Shown here: in pieces, positions 43,581 to 56,615 of the stretch | How positions within the stretch are numbered: the first letter of the stretch is position 1 | Layout: each line of letters begins with the position of its first letter | DNA from: Sequoia sempervirens | Lineage: Eukaryota > Streptophyta > Pinopsida > Cupressales > Cupressaceae | Assembly: GCA_007258455.2 (NCBI GenBank) | Contig: VDFB02262711.1 | Coordinates: 124,001 to 188,000, forward strand | Reading direction: 5' to 3' | DNA: 64,000 nt | Translations under genes and position numbers: made by a program | Notes under the pieces: model-generated | Database searches by the model: none | The model's input: only the letters and a program-made list of their open reading frames with translations | Told to the model about the DNA's origin: nothing

Positions 43581-43853
43581 ATGCTTACTGAGAATCATCT
43601 TATGTCTAACCTATTGATGTACAATAGTGTGATAATCTTGAAGAGCATGGCAAAGCTCAAAAATCTGATTGGGGTGCAGAGCGTCAATTTGCATAGGCAG
43701 TGGAACCGCCTCAATAATGTATTTCTGGTTTTCAAGAAAACACATCTGCTATTCACCAAATTTCTATAGGAATTTCCAATAAACTTTAATGGGAATAAAT
43801 GGAGTTATAATGGTCCTTGGTCACATGGTTCATCAAGCATCTCCCAAATGAGG
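43581..43853 (+). pseudogene. Alpha-1,4-glycosyltransferase-like relic (copy 2)
   Basis: SVIILKSMAKLKNLIGVQSV, LHRQWNRLNNVFLVFKKTHL, then one TAG, EFPINFNGNKWSYNGPW and ISQMR before GTGAG. Better preserved than the copy at 12048. The DxD-equivalent upstream reads MYNS, so the metal-binding residues are gone. Confidence 0.55.
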
Positions 43854-44132
43854 TGAGATTCGATTCCAGGTCATGTTTCCCATTGCTTTTTATTTATTAG
43901 CTCTGAAACTTTGTAATTTTATAGATCCGTAAAAGTCAAGATGCCTCTTGCCTTTTGCACATCTTTTGGTCCAAACTTAGCAGTAGCTTTTAAGGTCTTT
44001 TCCACCATAAGGTTGTGGCATTTATCACCAACTTAGAAGGGCTTTGCATTAGATGTGCATAACTTTTTAAGACATCATGAATCACCTTTGTAGAGATGAA
44101 GGTGAGTGATATTGATATTGATAACATTGTTG

Positions 44133-44260
44133 AATGAGCTACTTGGCTGGGCAGTCTGCCATTGTCGGGTATGATCTTCTTCAACAATGATTCGCCCCAT
44201 ATCTCTCATGAGGTCATGCATATCAAATACATCTTTCTCGTCTATCTTTTATCAACAACT
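44133..44260 (-). pseudogene. NLR MHD-region relic, copy 2 (best preserved)
   Basis: KIDEKDVFDMHDLMRDMGRI then IVEEDHTRQWQTAQ with no stop. The Arg codon CGA is kept here (44192-44194), which confirms that the TGA in the other copies is a C-to-T change. MHD codons at 44221-44213. Confidence 0.75.
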
Positions 44261-45798
44261 AAATATATAAATTTGGTAGATGCCACTATGGGATTTCAAA
44301 CCTCATGATTGAGAGCTAATATAAGTTTGTCATCCACAAATTGTCATTGGATCACACTTATAGGATTTATATCATTCTGAATTGAGACTGTTGGGTTTGT
44401 GGAACTTTAGATAATATTTTTGAATTTGGGGTTGACACTCTACTCAAATGCCTAGGTTAGATGTTTTGGGATATCTTTCTGGGGGTCTTAACTTTGAAAC
44501 CATGGTGGCTGCTCACTAGAGCTCATACCAATTGGTATTATTATTTTATTGTTGAATTATTAATTGCATTTTGTGATTTTTGTTTCAGGGTAACAAAATG
44601 AATTTTACTGTCAAATTAGAATTTCTTGGAAGTATGCATGTTATTGTAATGGCTATTTTTTATGATAAAATTGGTAATAGAGTATATATGTATGTTTTTT
44701 CTCTGCAGAATTTGTGAAGCAACTTTGATCAACTAGGGGATCATAGAAGGCATAGTCAGGCATATTTTTTGGCTTTGTCAATCTAGCTGAGTTCTCTACA
44801 ATGTCAAGTTGATTAAAGGGAAAATTGTTAGATTTTTTTAGATCAATGTTTTGGATTGAAGGCTTAATGGTATGAGATTTGTTTTAAGTTATTGGACTCT
44901 ACAGTCTTCATTTCGCCGAATTATGAAATTTTCTTATATGATATTTCACTTAATTTCGCCGAGAGGCAATCTATAGTGACATCAAAATCTTAGTTAACAT
45001 TTTAGCCTTTTTTGAAAAAATTGATAGCCAGCTGCCAATCCATGCCAAGAAAAACCCAATTATAAAAAATGGAAGAATTTTTCCACGTTGTTGCCAACAT
45101 TTAAAAGTTAAAACCCTTTGCTGCATAGATGTTATACATTGCAAAGCAATGCAACATTGAAGATGCGGCTAAAACAGAGGTGTTACACTCTCCATGAAAG
45201 ACTAGTAGACTATTTACACCAAAAGGTGTCTTATAGTGGTAGCAAGCTATGCATGTTTGAATCTTGCATGTAACGGCTATGAATTGCATGAGAAACATAA
45301 GCGATGCAAGTCTGTGTAGTAATAGTTGGTAGTGGAAGCGATATTAATTCGTGTAGATGGATTGCTCACCCTTCGTTGGGAGCTAACATAAATCTCAATT
45401 CCTTTTATCTTGTCGTTGTGGCTTCCTGTTTTCTTCTCAACTTTGGTTTTGTGGAATCCTGGATTGGATTGTTTGTAGCTCAAGCGTATTGCTTGGCACT
45501 AATGTTCTACTATTTTTTTTGCATAGACTGGACTTTGCAAGCCAGATGGGGAATTCAACTCACCAACACACACAACCCCATTGAATCGTAGAGCGACCAT
45601 TAGACTGATCATCTCTCAAATTCACATTTTAGATTAAGGTAAGTGACACAAAATTTATAGGTCATTATTTTTGGGGAGTTCTTACACCAATGCTTGAATG
45701 TCTCTATTCGTGATTGATCAAGTAGTGCGATTGGGAATGTATTTGTAGATGCTAAAGTGACTCAGGTTGAGATTGATAAATATTTGATCCAATAGGTA

Positions 45799-46073
45799 TA
45801 TGCTTACTGAGAATCATCTTACGTTTAACCTATTGATGTACAATGGTGTGATAATCCTGAAGAGCATGGAAAAGCTCAAAAATTTGATAGGGGTGTAGAG
45901 CATCAATTTGCGTGGGCAGTGGAACTGCCTCAATAATGTCGTTCTGGTTTTCAAGAAATAGCATATGCTATTGACCAAATTTCTGGAGGAATTTCCAAGC
46001 AACTTTAATGGGAATAAATGGAGTTATAATGGTCCTTGGTCACATGGGTCATCAAGCATCTCCCAAATGAGGT
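45799..46073 (+). pseudogene. Alpha-1,4-glycosyltransferase-like relic (copy 3)
   Basis: GVIILKSMEKLKNLIGV, CRASICVGSG-like break, LNNVVLVFKK, then LLLTKFLEEFPSNFNGNKWS after a changed codon, YNGPW and ISQMR. Here GGAGGAATTTCC keeps Glu where other copies have TAG, again a point of decay by substitution. Confidence 0.5.
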
Positions 46074-46351
46074 GAGATTCGATTCCAGGTCATGTTTCCC
46101 ATTGCTTTTTATTTATTAGCTTTGAAACTTTGTAATTTTATAGATCCGTAAAAGTCAGGATGCCTCTTGCCTTTTGCACATCTTTTGGTCCAAACTCAAA
46201 AATAGCTTTTAGGGTATTTTCCACCATAAGATTGTGGCATTTATCACCAACTTAGAAGGGCTTTACATTAGATGTGCACAAAATTTTAAGACATCATGAA
46301 TCACCTTTGTAGAGATGAAGGCGAGTGATATTGATATTGCTAACATTGTTG

Positions 46352-46480
46352 AATGAGCTGCTTGGTTGGGCAGTTTGCCATTGTCGGGTATTATCTTCTT
46401 TAGCAATGATTCACCCCATATCTCTCATGAGGTCATGCATATCAAATACATCTTTCTCGTCTATCTTTTATCAACAGTTA
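46352..46480 (-). pseudogene. NLR MHD-region relic, copy 3
   Basis: Same segment in the third unit: MHDLMRDMG followed by TGA and IIAKEDNTRQWQTAQ. Confidence 0.65.
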
Positions 46481-47128
46481 AATATATAAATTTGGTAGAT
46501 GCCATTGTGGGATTTCGAACCTGACGATTAAGAGCTAATATAAGTTTGTCATCCAAAAATTGTCATTGGACCACACTTATAGGATTTATATCATTCTGGA
46601 TTAAGTATGTTGGGTTTGTGGAGCTTTAGATAATATTTTTGAATTTGGGGTTGACGCTACTCAAATGCCTAGGTCGGATGTTTTGGGATATCTTTATGGG
46701 GGTCTTAACTTTGAAACCATGGTGGCTGCTCACTAGAGCTCATACCAATTTGTATTATTGTTTTGCTATTGAATTATTAATTGCATTTTGTGATTTTTGT
46801 TTCGGGGTAACAAAATGAATTTTACTGTCAAATTAGGATTTCTTGGAAGTTTGCATGCTATTGTAATGGCTATTTTTTATGACAAAATTGCTAATAGAGT
46901 ATATATGTGTGTTTTTTCTCTACAGAATTTGTGAAGCAACTTTGATCGACTAGGGGATCGCAGAAGGCATAGTCAAGCATATTTTTTGGCTTTGTCAATC
47001 CAGCCGAGTTCTCTGCAATGTCAAGTTGATTGAAGGGGAAATTGTTAGATTTTTTCAGATCAATGTTTTCGATTGAAGGCTTATTGGTCTGAGATCTGTT
47101 TTAAGTTATTAGACTCTACAACCTTCAT

Positions 47129-48240
47129 TGTGCGATCTGTTTTGCTTTTTCATTTCAGTTAGATTTTATGATCTTCATGTTGCCCAATATTTTGAGGTAC
47201 TTCTAGGTTAACCAACAACTCAACATATTAGCATGCTTCCTGTTTTAATTAGAGAATTTATTTTGTGTAAAAAACATTGGAAGGTAAGGACAACCAATAG
47301 TGAATATTATGATGATTAAGATTCTTAGGTCAATGACAAACCTATTTTAATTTGATGATTTATTTATTTTTTATTTGTTTTGTTTTTAAAAATATTATGA
47401 TGATTTAAATAATTAATCATTCAAATTTAAAGTTCAATTGAAGTAAAAATCTAGAAGTGAAGATTTATTTCCTTGCCAACCTATTAAAAATATATAAATT
47501 AAGATTTTTTGTACTTCAAAATATTTTATGATTTTTTTGAAATTAGAATGTCTTATAATTTTAGAATATGAAATGATTTGCATGCAAAAAATCAAAAAAT
47601 AAAATAGAAAGGTTACTTTTATATTTAATAGTGCTTTTTTTAATTTATTTTAAAACTACAATTAGTAGTTGTTAAATTATTCTTTCGATATTACTTTTTT
47701 AATTTTAAAATGATAAACTAGATAAATATTAGTTTCTAAAAATAGAAAGATTGTTTTTAAATGAAACGATTTGCATGCAAAAAAGAAAATAGAAAGGTTA
47801 CTTTATATTTAAATATTACTTTTTAAATTTATTGCAGTAATTGTTAAATTATTTTAAAATTAATATATAATTTTTTTTAATTCATTTGTATTAAATAATC
47901 ATTATAATTTAATAAATTATTTAAGAACTAAATAATTAATTATAAACCCAATTATTTTAAAGTGAATCATTATGAATTTTAAAAATTATAACTTAATTTA
48001 ATTTCATAATAAAATTTAAGTTTTGAAAATATTATGGTGATTTGATTATTTATTTATTATATGATTAATTATTCATATTTTATTAAAAACAATACAATCT
48101 AATTGAACCCAAAAATGTAAAAGTAGGGATATATGTCTCTTGAAAATATGTTAAAGAGATTTAAATTAAATACTTTCCAATGTAAAATATTTAATATTTT
48201 TTAGAAGTTAAAATTTAGTATAATTTTAGAAAATGAAATG
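47129..48240. other. AT-rich non-coding DNA
   Basis: No gene. Repeated AAAATATTATGATGATTTAA and GATTAATTATTCAT-type words at about 47388-47430 and 48020-48090, again at 53262-53320 beyond the LINE. The LINE therefore lies inside one AT-rich repeat domain. Confidence 0.6.
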
Positions 48241-48304
48241 TTTTGGGTGCATAGAAAGGGGACCAACCATCGATTAGAACTTACATGACAAGATTCAGGG
48301 GAGG

Positions 48305-49366
48305 TTGTTCCTCCCCTGGGAAGAAATGAGAGTCCTTACTTGGAATGTTAGGGGATTAAACTCCGCTAACAAAAGGCGACTGGTTAAGCGCCAATTGGAG
48401 ACACAAAAAGTAGACTTGATCTTAATTCAAGAAACAAAATTAGCAGGCCCGGAGATTGATCACTTCATAAAGTACATCAAGGAATGGACTGGAGATTTTG
48501 TGGAATCAACAGGAACAACGGGGGGTCTTTGGATCCTGTGGAAACCAACAAACATCCTTGTGGACTTGATATCAAGCCATCAAAACTGGATGCGCGCAAA
48601 GGTAAGCATAATTTCCTCTAAATTGATTTTTGAAATCTTTAATGTATATGGTCCAATCAAAACAAAAGATAAAAAAGAAGTTTGGCAAGAAATAGGTAGT
48701 GTCATTCCCAAACAAAGAACAATTCTGGGTGGCGATTTCAATGCCATCTCAGATATCTTAGAAAAAAGTGGAGGGATAAGGCGTGTGTCTCAGGCTCAAA
48801 AAGATTTTATAAATTTCATTGAAAATCAAAATCTTTTTGATGTGCAAACTGTCAATGGATCCTTTACGTGGAACAATAGAAGAAAAGGGTTCACAAATAT
48901 TGCAGAACGCCTTGACAGATTTCTGATTACAAAAGATTGGCTGCAAACAAACATTCCTCCCAAAGCCTCAATAAGATCAATTTTTATATTAGACCATTTC
49001 TTGGTTGAATTGTGTATAAATCCAGATAGCAACCCACCAAAAAACCAATTCAAATTTGAAAAAATGTGGCTGCGTGACCCAGGTCTCAAAGATCTCATGA
49101 AAAGTTGGTGGGAGTCGCCAATGAAAACTCAAGGGTCTAAGATGTTCATGCTTCAAATGAAGCTAGAGAATATGAAATGGAACTTAAGGTTTTGGAACAA
49201 AATAGTTTTTAAAAATGTCTTTGCTAAAAAAACAAAGGTCGAAGAAGCCCTTACAGAGTTAGGGGAGAAGATTATTAAAGATGGGATGACAATGTTGAAG
49301 TTTGAAAAAGAAAAATCCTTGCTTTTAGAATACAATGAGCTGCTAGCCGGGGAGGAATGCTACTAG
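48305..49366 (+). pseudogene. LINE ORF2 endonuclease domain
   Basis: MRVLTWNVRGLNS (Met at 48326 is the likelier start), LILIQETKLAGP, GGLWILWKP, IFNVYGP, ILGGDFNAISD, SFTWNNRRKG, AERLDRFLI: the apurinic-type endonuclease that nicks target DNA. The usual SDH histidine block reads LDHFLVEL, with His kept. It ends at TAG 49364; the frame goes on as RSKSREAWLAEGDLNTKYFY. Confidence 0.92.
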
Positions 49367-50340
49367 CGTTCAAAATCTAGAGAAGCCTGGCTGGCAGAAG
49401 GTGACTTAAATACTAAATATTTCTATATCACCACAAAGATTAAACGTAGTTGGAATAGAATCTCTGATATTAAGGATGGGAATGGCAACTTGGTAAAGGA
49501 TGAAGTTCTGATCAATCAACTTGGGGTGGTGTATTTCAAAGGTCTCCTCGGGGGCCAACACTCAGAAGAACCACTAAATTTAAGCCTATTAGAAGATTTG
49601 GCGCCCGTTGTTTCGAATGTAGATAACGAAATGTTAATGGCCACTATCACTGAAGATGAAGTCAAGACGGCTGTATTCCAGATGAAACCGGAAAAAGCTC
49701 CGGGCCTAGATGGCTTTAATGCCTTATTTTATCAATTTTGTTGGGAATTTATTGGCAAAGAAATCAGGGATGTAGTGGAAGAATCAAGAAGGAAAACATG
49801 TTTGCTAAAAGACTTGGATAACACAAACATAGCTTTAATTCCAAAAAAAGAGAAGTGTGAATCTTTTGTAGACTATAGACCCATCTCTTTATGTAACACA
49901 AGTTATAAAATTATAACAAAGGTGATGGCCAATAGGCTTAAGAAAATTCTTCCACATATTATTTCGCCTGAACAAACTAGATTCGTGCCAGGCAGAAATA
50001 TAATAGATGGGGTAATAGTGGCACACGAAACCATTCACTCTTTAAAAAAGAGAAGAGAAAAGGCATGATGGTAAAATTGGACTTGAGTAAAGCCTATGAT
50101 CGTGTCCAATGGAGGTATTTGATCAAAACAATGGAAAAAATGGGTTTTTCTGACAATTGGCTGAAATGGGTTTTCAGTTGCATCTCAAACGTCAGGTACT
50201 CAATCTTAATAAATGGTGCTCCGCGGGGTTTCTTTCAAGGGGCCAGAGGAATTAGGCAGGGTGACCCACTGTCCCCTTTCCTCTTTGTGCTACTAGCAGA
50301 CTCTTTTAGCAGGGCTATCTCAAAACTGCACTTTCATTGA
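49367..50340 (+). pseudogene. LINE ORF2 reverse transcriptase, first half
   Basis: MKPEKAPGLDGFNALFYQFC, NIALIPKKEKCESFVDYRPI, SLCNTSYKIITKVMANRL, PEQTRFVPGRNIIDGVIVAH lie in the endonuclease frame. A one-base shift near 50055 moves to MMVKLDLSKAYDRVQW (catalytic Asp), GFFQGARGIRQGDPLSPFLF. TGA 50338 sits where Gly is usual before RWKG. Confidence 0.92.
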
Positions 50341-51630
50341 AGATGGAAAGGTATCACTATGGTGCCCTCTATACCGGCAAATACACACCAACTTTTTGCC
50401 GATGACACATTGCTGTATGGTGAAGTGTCGGTGGCAGAAGCAGAAGTTATGAAAGGAATTGTGGATAAGATGGGTCTGGAGGCAGGACAACAAATTAATA
50501 GGGAGAAATCATGTGTTTTTTTCTTCAATGTGCCGAGAAGCATGAAACTGCGAATCAAAGCCATACTTGGAGTTAACGAAGGAAGTTTGCCTTCAAAGTA
50601 TCTGGGCTTTCCACTTTTTGAAGGAAAAATTAAGCAAATGCATTGGGAAGAGACGTATAAGAAATGTAAAGAGGCTTCAGGTAGATTGCGCGAGAGATGG
50701 TTAACACTGGCTAGGAGAATCACTATGCTAAAAGCAGTCTTAGCGTTTATCCCAATCTATTTACTGGCATGTTTGGACCTGCCCAAGATAATGGAGAAGA
50801 GGCTCACAGCAATCCAAAGGAAATTCTTGTGGGATGGGGTCAGCGAAAAACATAGATTACCATTATTGAAATGGGAGATTGTGAAACTATCTAAAGAAAA
50901 TGGAGGTACCGGTGTCAAAGATCTTCACCTCCAAAATAGAGCACTTGGGGCAAAGCTGGTTTGGCAATTATTCAAGAAATCAGAAGCACTTTGGTGTAAG
51001 ATTTTAATGGCGAAATATCTGGATAGCCAAAATCAAGAGCGAATCCTTACAATAGCTAATCCAAGGCAAGGATCTTCAATCTGGAATTTTATTCTCAAGT
51101 GCAGACAGGTTATAATTGACCACTTAACCTGGGTAGTAAAGGATAGAAGCATGGCCTCTTTTTGGAGTGACTCCTGGAATGGTTATGAACCTCTCGACAA
51201 AAATTCAGAACTCGGGGAGGCCATCCAACCCACTGTGGAAAGGTATGGGGAGAAGCTAAACGCTTACATCTCTGTAATGCAGAATGAGGGGCGGTTTGAG
51301 TACAGATGGAAGGACTTTGATATGGTGGATGAAAGAGTAAGATCAGTCCTTTTGGAAGTCCTAGAAAATAGGAAGATCCCTTTCACAGGGGAGGTAGACG
51401 AAATCAAGTGGTGTGCTGCCAAGTTTGGAGAATATTCCACGAAAATGGGTTATACAGTGCTCAAGACCGAAATTCTGCAAGGTTGGCCCAAAAAGTTGTG
51501 CTAGGGAAAATTTGTTTTACTCAAAGCAGGAGCCTTTGCTTGGACCAAGATTCATGGGAGGATTTTAACAGGGGAAAGGTTGGCTCATCTTGGGTGGCAT
51601 GGTCCTTTCAGATGCCCACTTTGCTAGTCG
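50341..51630 (+). pseudogene. LINE ORF2 reverse transcriptase, second half
   Basis: HQLFADDTLLYGE carries the catalytic FADD pair. Then AGQQINREKSCVFF, YLGFPLFEGK, RWLTLARRITMLKAVL, IPIYLLACLDLP and FLWDGVSEKHRLPLLKWEIV follow: thumb and connection. IKWCAAKFGEYSTKMGY parallels the LINE at 5591. TAG 51502 and TAG 51625 interrupt it. Confidence 0.9.
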
Positions 51631-52545
51631 AGTGTGGAAACTACAAATCATCTTCTTTTGCTATGTCCGTTCGCTCAAGGTTGTTGGGATCTAATTCGGG
51701 CCAAAATAAGGTGGTATGGTCCTCTCTATAGTGACATCAAAGGGTTGTTTGAATCTTGGCTGATTCTAGATAAAGGATCAACAATGGTAGGGCTTTGGGA
51801 AGAAGCACCGGTGATGGTAATTTGGCAGTTCTGGCATGAACGCAATAACCGAATTTTCAAGGGATTGACAACAAATTTGGAACAGGTCAAACATAAAATT
51901 GTAAGTGGCATCAGTGAACACCTCTTAGTGGCATTGAAGTCTAAGAAAATAAAACATGTATTTGCCTGGGATAGGGCAATGATGTGTGAGTGGCCCCAGG
52001 TAAGTTTGTCAACCACTGTAGTTTGCAAGGGGGCAGGGAAAAGATGCCAGGCAAAATGGAAACTTCCCCCCTTTGGCCGTCTCAAGTTGAACTTCGACGA
52101 GGCCTCGAGGGGGAACCCGGGGCCCTCAAGAGCGGGGTTTGTTCTCAAGAATGACAAAGGTGTTCTTATTTGGGCGGCGTCTCTCAAGCTTCTGATAGGA
52201 ACCAACACTGAGGCAGAGGCAACAACTTTCATGGAAGGCCTGAAATTTTGTGTTGATAATGAGTTGAATCAGGTTGACTTTGAAGGAGATTTTGTCGTCG
52301 TGGTCAGAGCAGCAAGTACAAGACAAGCTCCAAGTTGGAAGCTGCAGGCATGGGCGGATTCAATCTCCCCTTTGATGGATAAGATCGTTGATATGCATAT
52401 ATGTCACGTGTTTAGAGAGGTAAATAAAGTTGTAGATGCCCTGGCAAATGCAACGATAGATCAGGTTGAAAAGTTGCGAAGTGATAAGCATCCTAACAGT
52501 TGGAGTAACATTGCTAACCTTCTAGTCTCAGATATTCACTCCTAG
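51631..52545 (+). pseudogene. LINE ORF2 zinc-binding end and RNase H
   Basis: CPLC (before TAG 51625) with ETTNHLLLLCPFAQGCWDLI complete zf-RVT; VIWQFWHERNNRIF follows. RNase H: LKLNFDEASRGNPGPSRAGF (Asp), NTEAEATTFMEGLKFC (Glu), VDFEGDFVVVVRA (Asp), HVFREVNKVVDALANA (Asp). All four acidic positions are present. It ends TAG 52543. Confidence 0.9.
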
Positions 52546-53252
52546 TCAATGTTTACCCCTAACTAGAATTTTCACGAGCTATGGCAGGGCAATATCTTGG
52601 ATGATTCTACCACAAAACTATTCAATCCCAAAACTTTGGAAGATGGGAGTGAACCATCCAAACCCCTTCCCTCTACAAATACCTGCATAATAGACTGGAG
52701 TATTGAGGTGTCATCAAAGCTTGGGTTAGCATTGGATGTGGTAGAAATTCTTGTGATTTGCCGCTGATATAGGAGGATATGCAGGCCCCTTTTGAATCTC
52801 AGCTGAGCCACCTCTTCATTTTGCCTTATGAGGATTTGGTGCCAACGATAAGGAGGGTAATCGGTGACTACCATTTTCATGATAACATAATGATTATTAT
52901 TATTTTCTTACTAACTTTCATTTCATTGTGCGTAGCAAAGCTTGTTAGAATAGTGTGTAAGCTTACTGGCAGAAAAGCACAAGGTTGTGACGATGAAGGC
53001 AATGCCCAGAAGCTTGGATGGGCCGTAGCAAGGTTTTGTGTTATAGATAGTCTCATGGTTTTGGGAACTGGTATAATTACTATTAGTGCAAGCATCTAAT
53101 GTCTGGGTTTGTTGTTTGGTTTTGGACCTAGTTTCTTTTCTTCCAGTAAGGGGCTCAAGACTGCAATTGTTGAATCAATTTGTAATCTCCTTTTTCTGAT
53201 ATAATAGATGAGTGCTATCCTCTAAGATAGCGATTTGCCCTTAAAAAAAAGA
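52546..53252 (+). other. LINE 3' region with small membrane-protein-like ORF
   Basis: ORF 52779-53099 (106 codons) has two hydrophobic stretches, IMIIIIFLLTFISLCVAKLV and a C-terminal VLGTGIITISASI, typical of membrane segments. No family recognised. It may be chance. Poly(A) at the end. Confidence 0.45.
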
Positions 53253-53554
53253 ATATAATCTTTAAAAATATTGTGTTGATTTGATTAATTATTTTCTTAA
53301 ATGATTAATAATTCTAACCCTAATAATATTTGATTTCACATAGAAATAAAATTCTAAATTAAAATACTTATTTTTGTTTTATATATCTATCATTAATGTC
53401 AAATTTATAAACCAATATCTAATATTAAGACATTAATAATTTTAATCCTAATAAAACTTAATTTCAAATAAAAACAAAAATCTAGACTAAAATATCTATT
53501 TTTGTTTAAAATAATTTTAATGACAAATTTATACACTAATATTAAGACATTAAT
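53253..53554. other. AT-rich spacer between LINE and telomere-like array
   Basis: AT-rich, no gene; shares words with 48020-48090. Confidence 0.5.
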
Positions 53555-56450
53555 AACCCTAACCCTAACCTAAGCTTTATCCTACAATCATAATTCAACC
53601 CTAATCCTAACCCTAATTTAACTCTAGCTATAGGGTTTAATTAGCATTAAGATTTAATCCTAATTCAACTCTAATAATAGGCTCAATTATGATTTGATTA
53701 GGGTTAGGTTGAACTAGGGTTAGGGTTAGGGTTAAGTTTAGGATTCTATGATAAATCTTAGGGCTACAGTTGGGGTTAAGGGTTAAGATTGGGCTAGGGT
53801 CAGGGTTAGCATTATATGATAAATATTGGGGTTATGGTTATGACGCTTATTACAATTAAGGTTAGGTTGGGGTTAGGGTCCAATTTGGGGTCAACTATAG
53901 TTAGGGTTAGGCTTAAGGCATTCAAATATGGTTAGGGTTATAATTATAATAAGTATAAGAATTAGTGTTACCTTTATGGTTAGATTTCAATTAGGATTGG
54001 GGTTAGGGTGTTCAAATAAGCTTAGGGTTATAATTATGATTATTGTTAGAATTAGTGTTATAGTTAAAGTTGAAGTTTTATTAGGATTAGGGTTATGGTT
54101 TAATTAGGTTTAGGGTTATAGTTAGGGTTATAAGATAAAGCTTGGGGTTAGACTTAAGGCGAAGGTTGGGTTATGGGTTAGGGTTACCATTAAATTAAGG
54201 TTAGGGTTAGGGTTCTCAGATAAAGCTTGGGGTCAATAAGGGTTCCGGTTAGGGTTAGGGTTGAATTAGGTTTAGAGTTCAATTAGGGTTCTATGATTTA
54301 GGTTTAATTAGGGTTCAAGTTAAATTAGTCTTCAATTTCAATTAGCTTAGGGTTTACATTCAATTAGGGTTAGAGTTAGGGTTGTATTTCAATTAAATTT
54401 AGTGTTAGGTTAGGATTAGTAGTTACGGTTTAGGATTAGGGTTCGATTGGAGTTAGGGTTAGGGTTAGGGAATTGGAGCTTAGTTAATGTTAGGGTTATA
54501 TTGGGGTTAAATTAGTGATTATTAGGGTTCAATTATGGTTAGGGTTAAGGTGAGGGTTAGGATTTAATTGGGGTTAAGGTTTGATTAGGGTTAGTGTTCA
54601 CTTAGTGTTATGGTTAGGGCTCAACTATAGTTATTTTAATTAGGGTTATAGTTAGTGCTAGGCTCCAAGTATTGTTAGGTTTAGGATTCAATCAGGGTTA
54701 AGTTTATGTTAGGGTTTAATTAGGGTTAAGGTTATGTTATGGTTAGGATTCTTGATTAGAGTTTAATTATGGTTATGGTTAGGTTAGGGTTCAATTAGGG
54801 TTAGGCTTAACATTAGGGTTACATGCTATAGGTTGAGGTAAAGGTTACGATTAGGGTTGGGGAACTAGGGTTAGGACTCAACTAGGGTTAGGAACAAATA
54901 GGGTTTAGCTTAGGGTTAGGTTTCAATCAAGGCTAAAGTTTAATTAGGGTTAGGGTTAGGGTTTAATTAGGGTTAAGGTTCAATTAGGGTAAGTGTTCAC
55001 TTAAGGTGGTTAGCGTTCAACTATATAACTATTTTAATTAGGGTTATATAGTTAGTGTTATGGATCAATTATGGCTAGGGTTGGAGTTAGGTTTAAGGTT
55101 AGGTTATGCTAAGGTTTCAATTAAGGTTAGTTTAATTAGGGTCATAGTTAGGGTTCACTTATGGTTAGGGTTTCGTTTAGGGTTTAATTAAGGTTATGGT
55201 TAGTGTTAGGGTTAGGTTTAGAGTTGAAATAGAATTATGATTCAATTAGGATTCAAGGTTATGATTAAGGTTTGAGTAGGCTTATGATTAAAATTAGTGT
55301 TTAATTAAGGTTAGGGTTAGGAACAAATAGGGTTTAGGTTAAGGTTAGGGTTCAATCAGGGCTAAAATTTAATTGGGTTAGGGTTCAATTGGGGTCAGGG
55401 TTAATATTAGGGATTAATTAGGGTTAAAGTTTGATTAGGGTAAGTTTTCACTTAGGGTTATGGTTAGGGTTCAACTATAGCTATTTTAATTAGGGTTATA
55501 ATTAGTGTTAGGGTTCAATTATACAGTTAGGGTTAGGGTTCAATCAGTGTTAGAGTTATGGTTAAATTAGGGCTAGCTTTTAAGTTAGGTTAGGGTTAAG
55601 GTCTAATAAAGGTTACAATTAGTTTTTGGTTTTAATTATGGTCAAACTTAATTAGGGTTACAATTATGTTTCAATTAGGGTTAGGGTTACAATTCTAGGA
55701 TAAAGCTTAGAGTTAAGGTTAGGGTTCTAGGATAAATCTTGGGTTTAGTGTTAGGGTTAGGATTGGGGTTAGGGTTACGGTTATGATTTATGTTAAGTTA
55801 GAGTTAGGCTCATGGTTGTGGTTATGATTCACTTAGGGTTAGGGTTCATTTAGGGTCAGGGTTAGAATTTTAGGATAAATATTGGGGTTAGTGTTAGGAT
55901 TAGGATTAAGGTTAGGTTAAGGTTAGGATTATAGGATAAATCTTTGCATTAGTGTTAGGGTTATCGTTAAGGTTAGGTTAGGGGTAGGGTTTAATTGGGG
56001 TTAGGTTTAGTGTTCAATTAGCATTAGGGTTATGGTTCTATGATAAAGTTTGATATCAAGTTTAATTAGGGTTAGGGTTTAATTACGGTAAAGGTTAGAA
56101 TTCAATTAGGGATAAGGTTGTACGATAAAGCTTGGGGTCAAGATGAGGAAAAGATTTGGGGAGAGGGTTAGAGTTTAATTAGGGTTCAAATAGGGTTAGG
56201 GTAAGGGTTCAATTAAGGTTAGGATTATAGTTAGCTTAGGGTTGGGGTTCAGTTAGGGTTAGGGTTTAATTAGGTTAAGGGGTCAATTAGGGTTACGATT
56301 AAGATTCTAAGACAAAGCTTTGAGTCAAGGTTAGGGTTGAGATTCAATTAGGGTTAGGGCTTAATTAGGATTAGGGTATGGATTCAAATAAGGTTTAGGT
56401 TAGGATTTATTTAGGGCTTGATTTTAACTAGGGTTAGGGTTACCACATAA
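53555..56450 (+). repeat. Degenerate telomere-like array, TTAGGG-rich strand
   Basis: A short CCCTAA patch (53555-53625) and then about 2.7 kb of TTAGGG repeats mixed with TTCAATTAGGG and TTAATTAGGG variants. Perfect runs are only two or three hexamers. The hexamer TTAGGG dominates, not the heptamer TTTAGGG usual in most plants. Short shadow ORFs are meaningless. Confidence 0.92.
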
Positions 56451-56615
56451 AAGTGCATAGGCACCTCAAGAAGGATATCCAAATTATAAACTTAATTCTA
56501 TCTCTAATGATGGAGCCCTCGAGAAGGATATCCAAATTATAAACCTAATTCTACCTCTAATGATGGAACCCGAAGCATAGCCACGATCATCATTATATAT
56601 CTTACCTTAATAATA
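56451..56615. repeat. Spacer at telomere-like strand switch with ~53-bp duplication
   Basis: GAAGGATATCCAAATTATAA and CTCTAATGATGGA(G/A)CCC occur twice (about 56470-56522 and 56523-56575). GAGAAGGATATC recurs in reverse orientation at about 57513-57527 (GATATCCTTCTCGAGAC). Confidence 0.75.

Larger units (their letters stand above)
42148..47128. repeat. Tandem array of 2.0-2.2 kb units
   Basis: AATGAG(T/C)TGCTTGG-type unit starts lie at 42148, 44133 and 46352; unit lengths are 1985 and 2219 bp. The shorter unit lacks the piece corresponding to about 44640-44900. The third unit stops matching near 47128. A further truncated unit lies at 11192-12596, across the CACTA insertion. The units hold two unrelated gene relics on opposite strands. 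Confidence 0.88.
48240..53252 (+). mobile_element. Plant L1-type LINE, ORF2 nearly complete, inactive
   Basis: Endonuclease, reverse transcriptase, zf-RVT and RNase H in order on the plus strand, ending in CCCTTAAAAAAAAG (poly(A) 53244-53252). No ORF1 is seen, so it is 5' truncated or of an ORF2-only form. The 5' border near 48240 and a target duplication could not be fixed. The frame is broken by TAG 49364, one frameshift near 50055, TGA 50338, TAG 51502 and TAG 51625. Confidence 0.9.
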
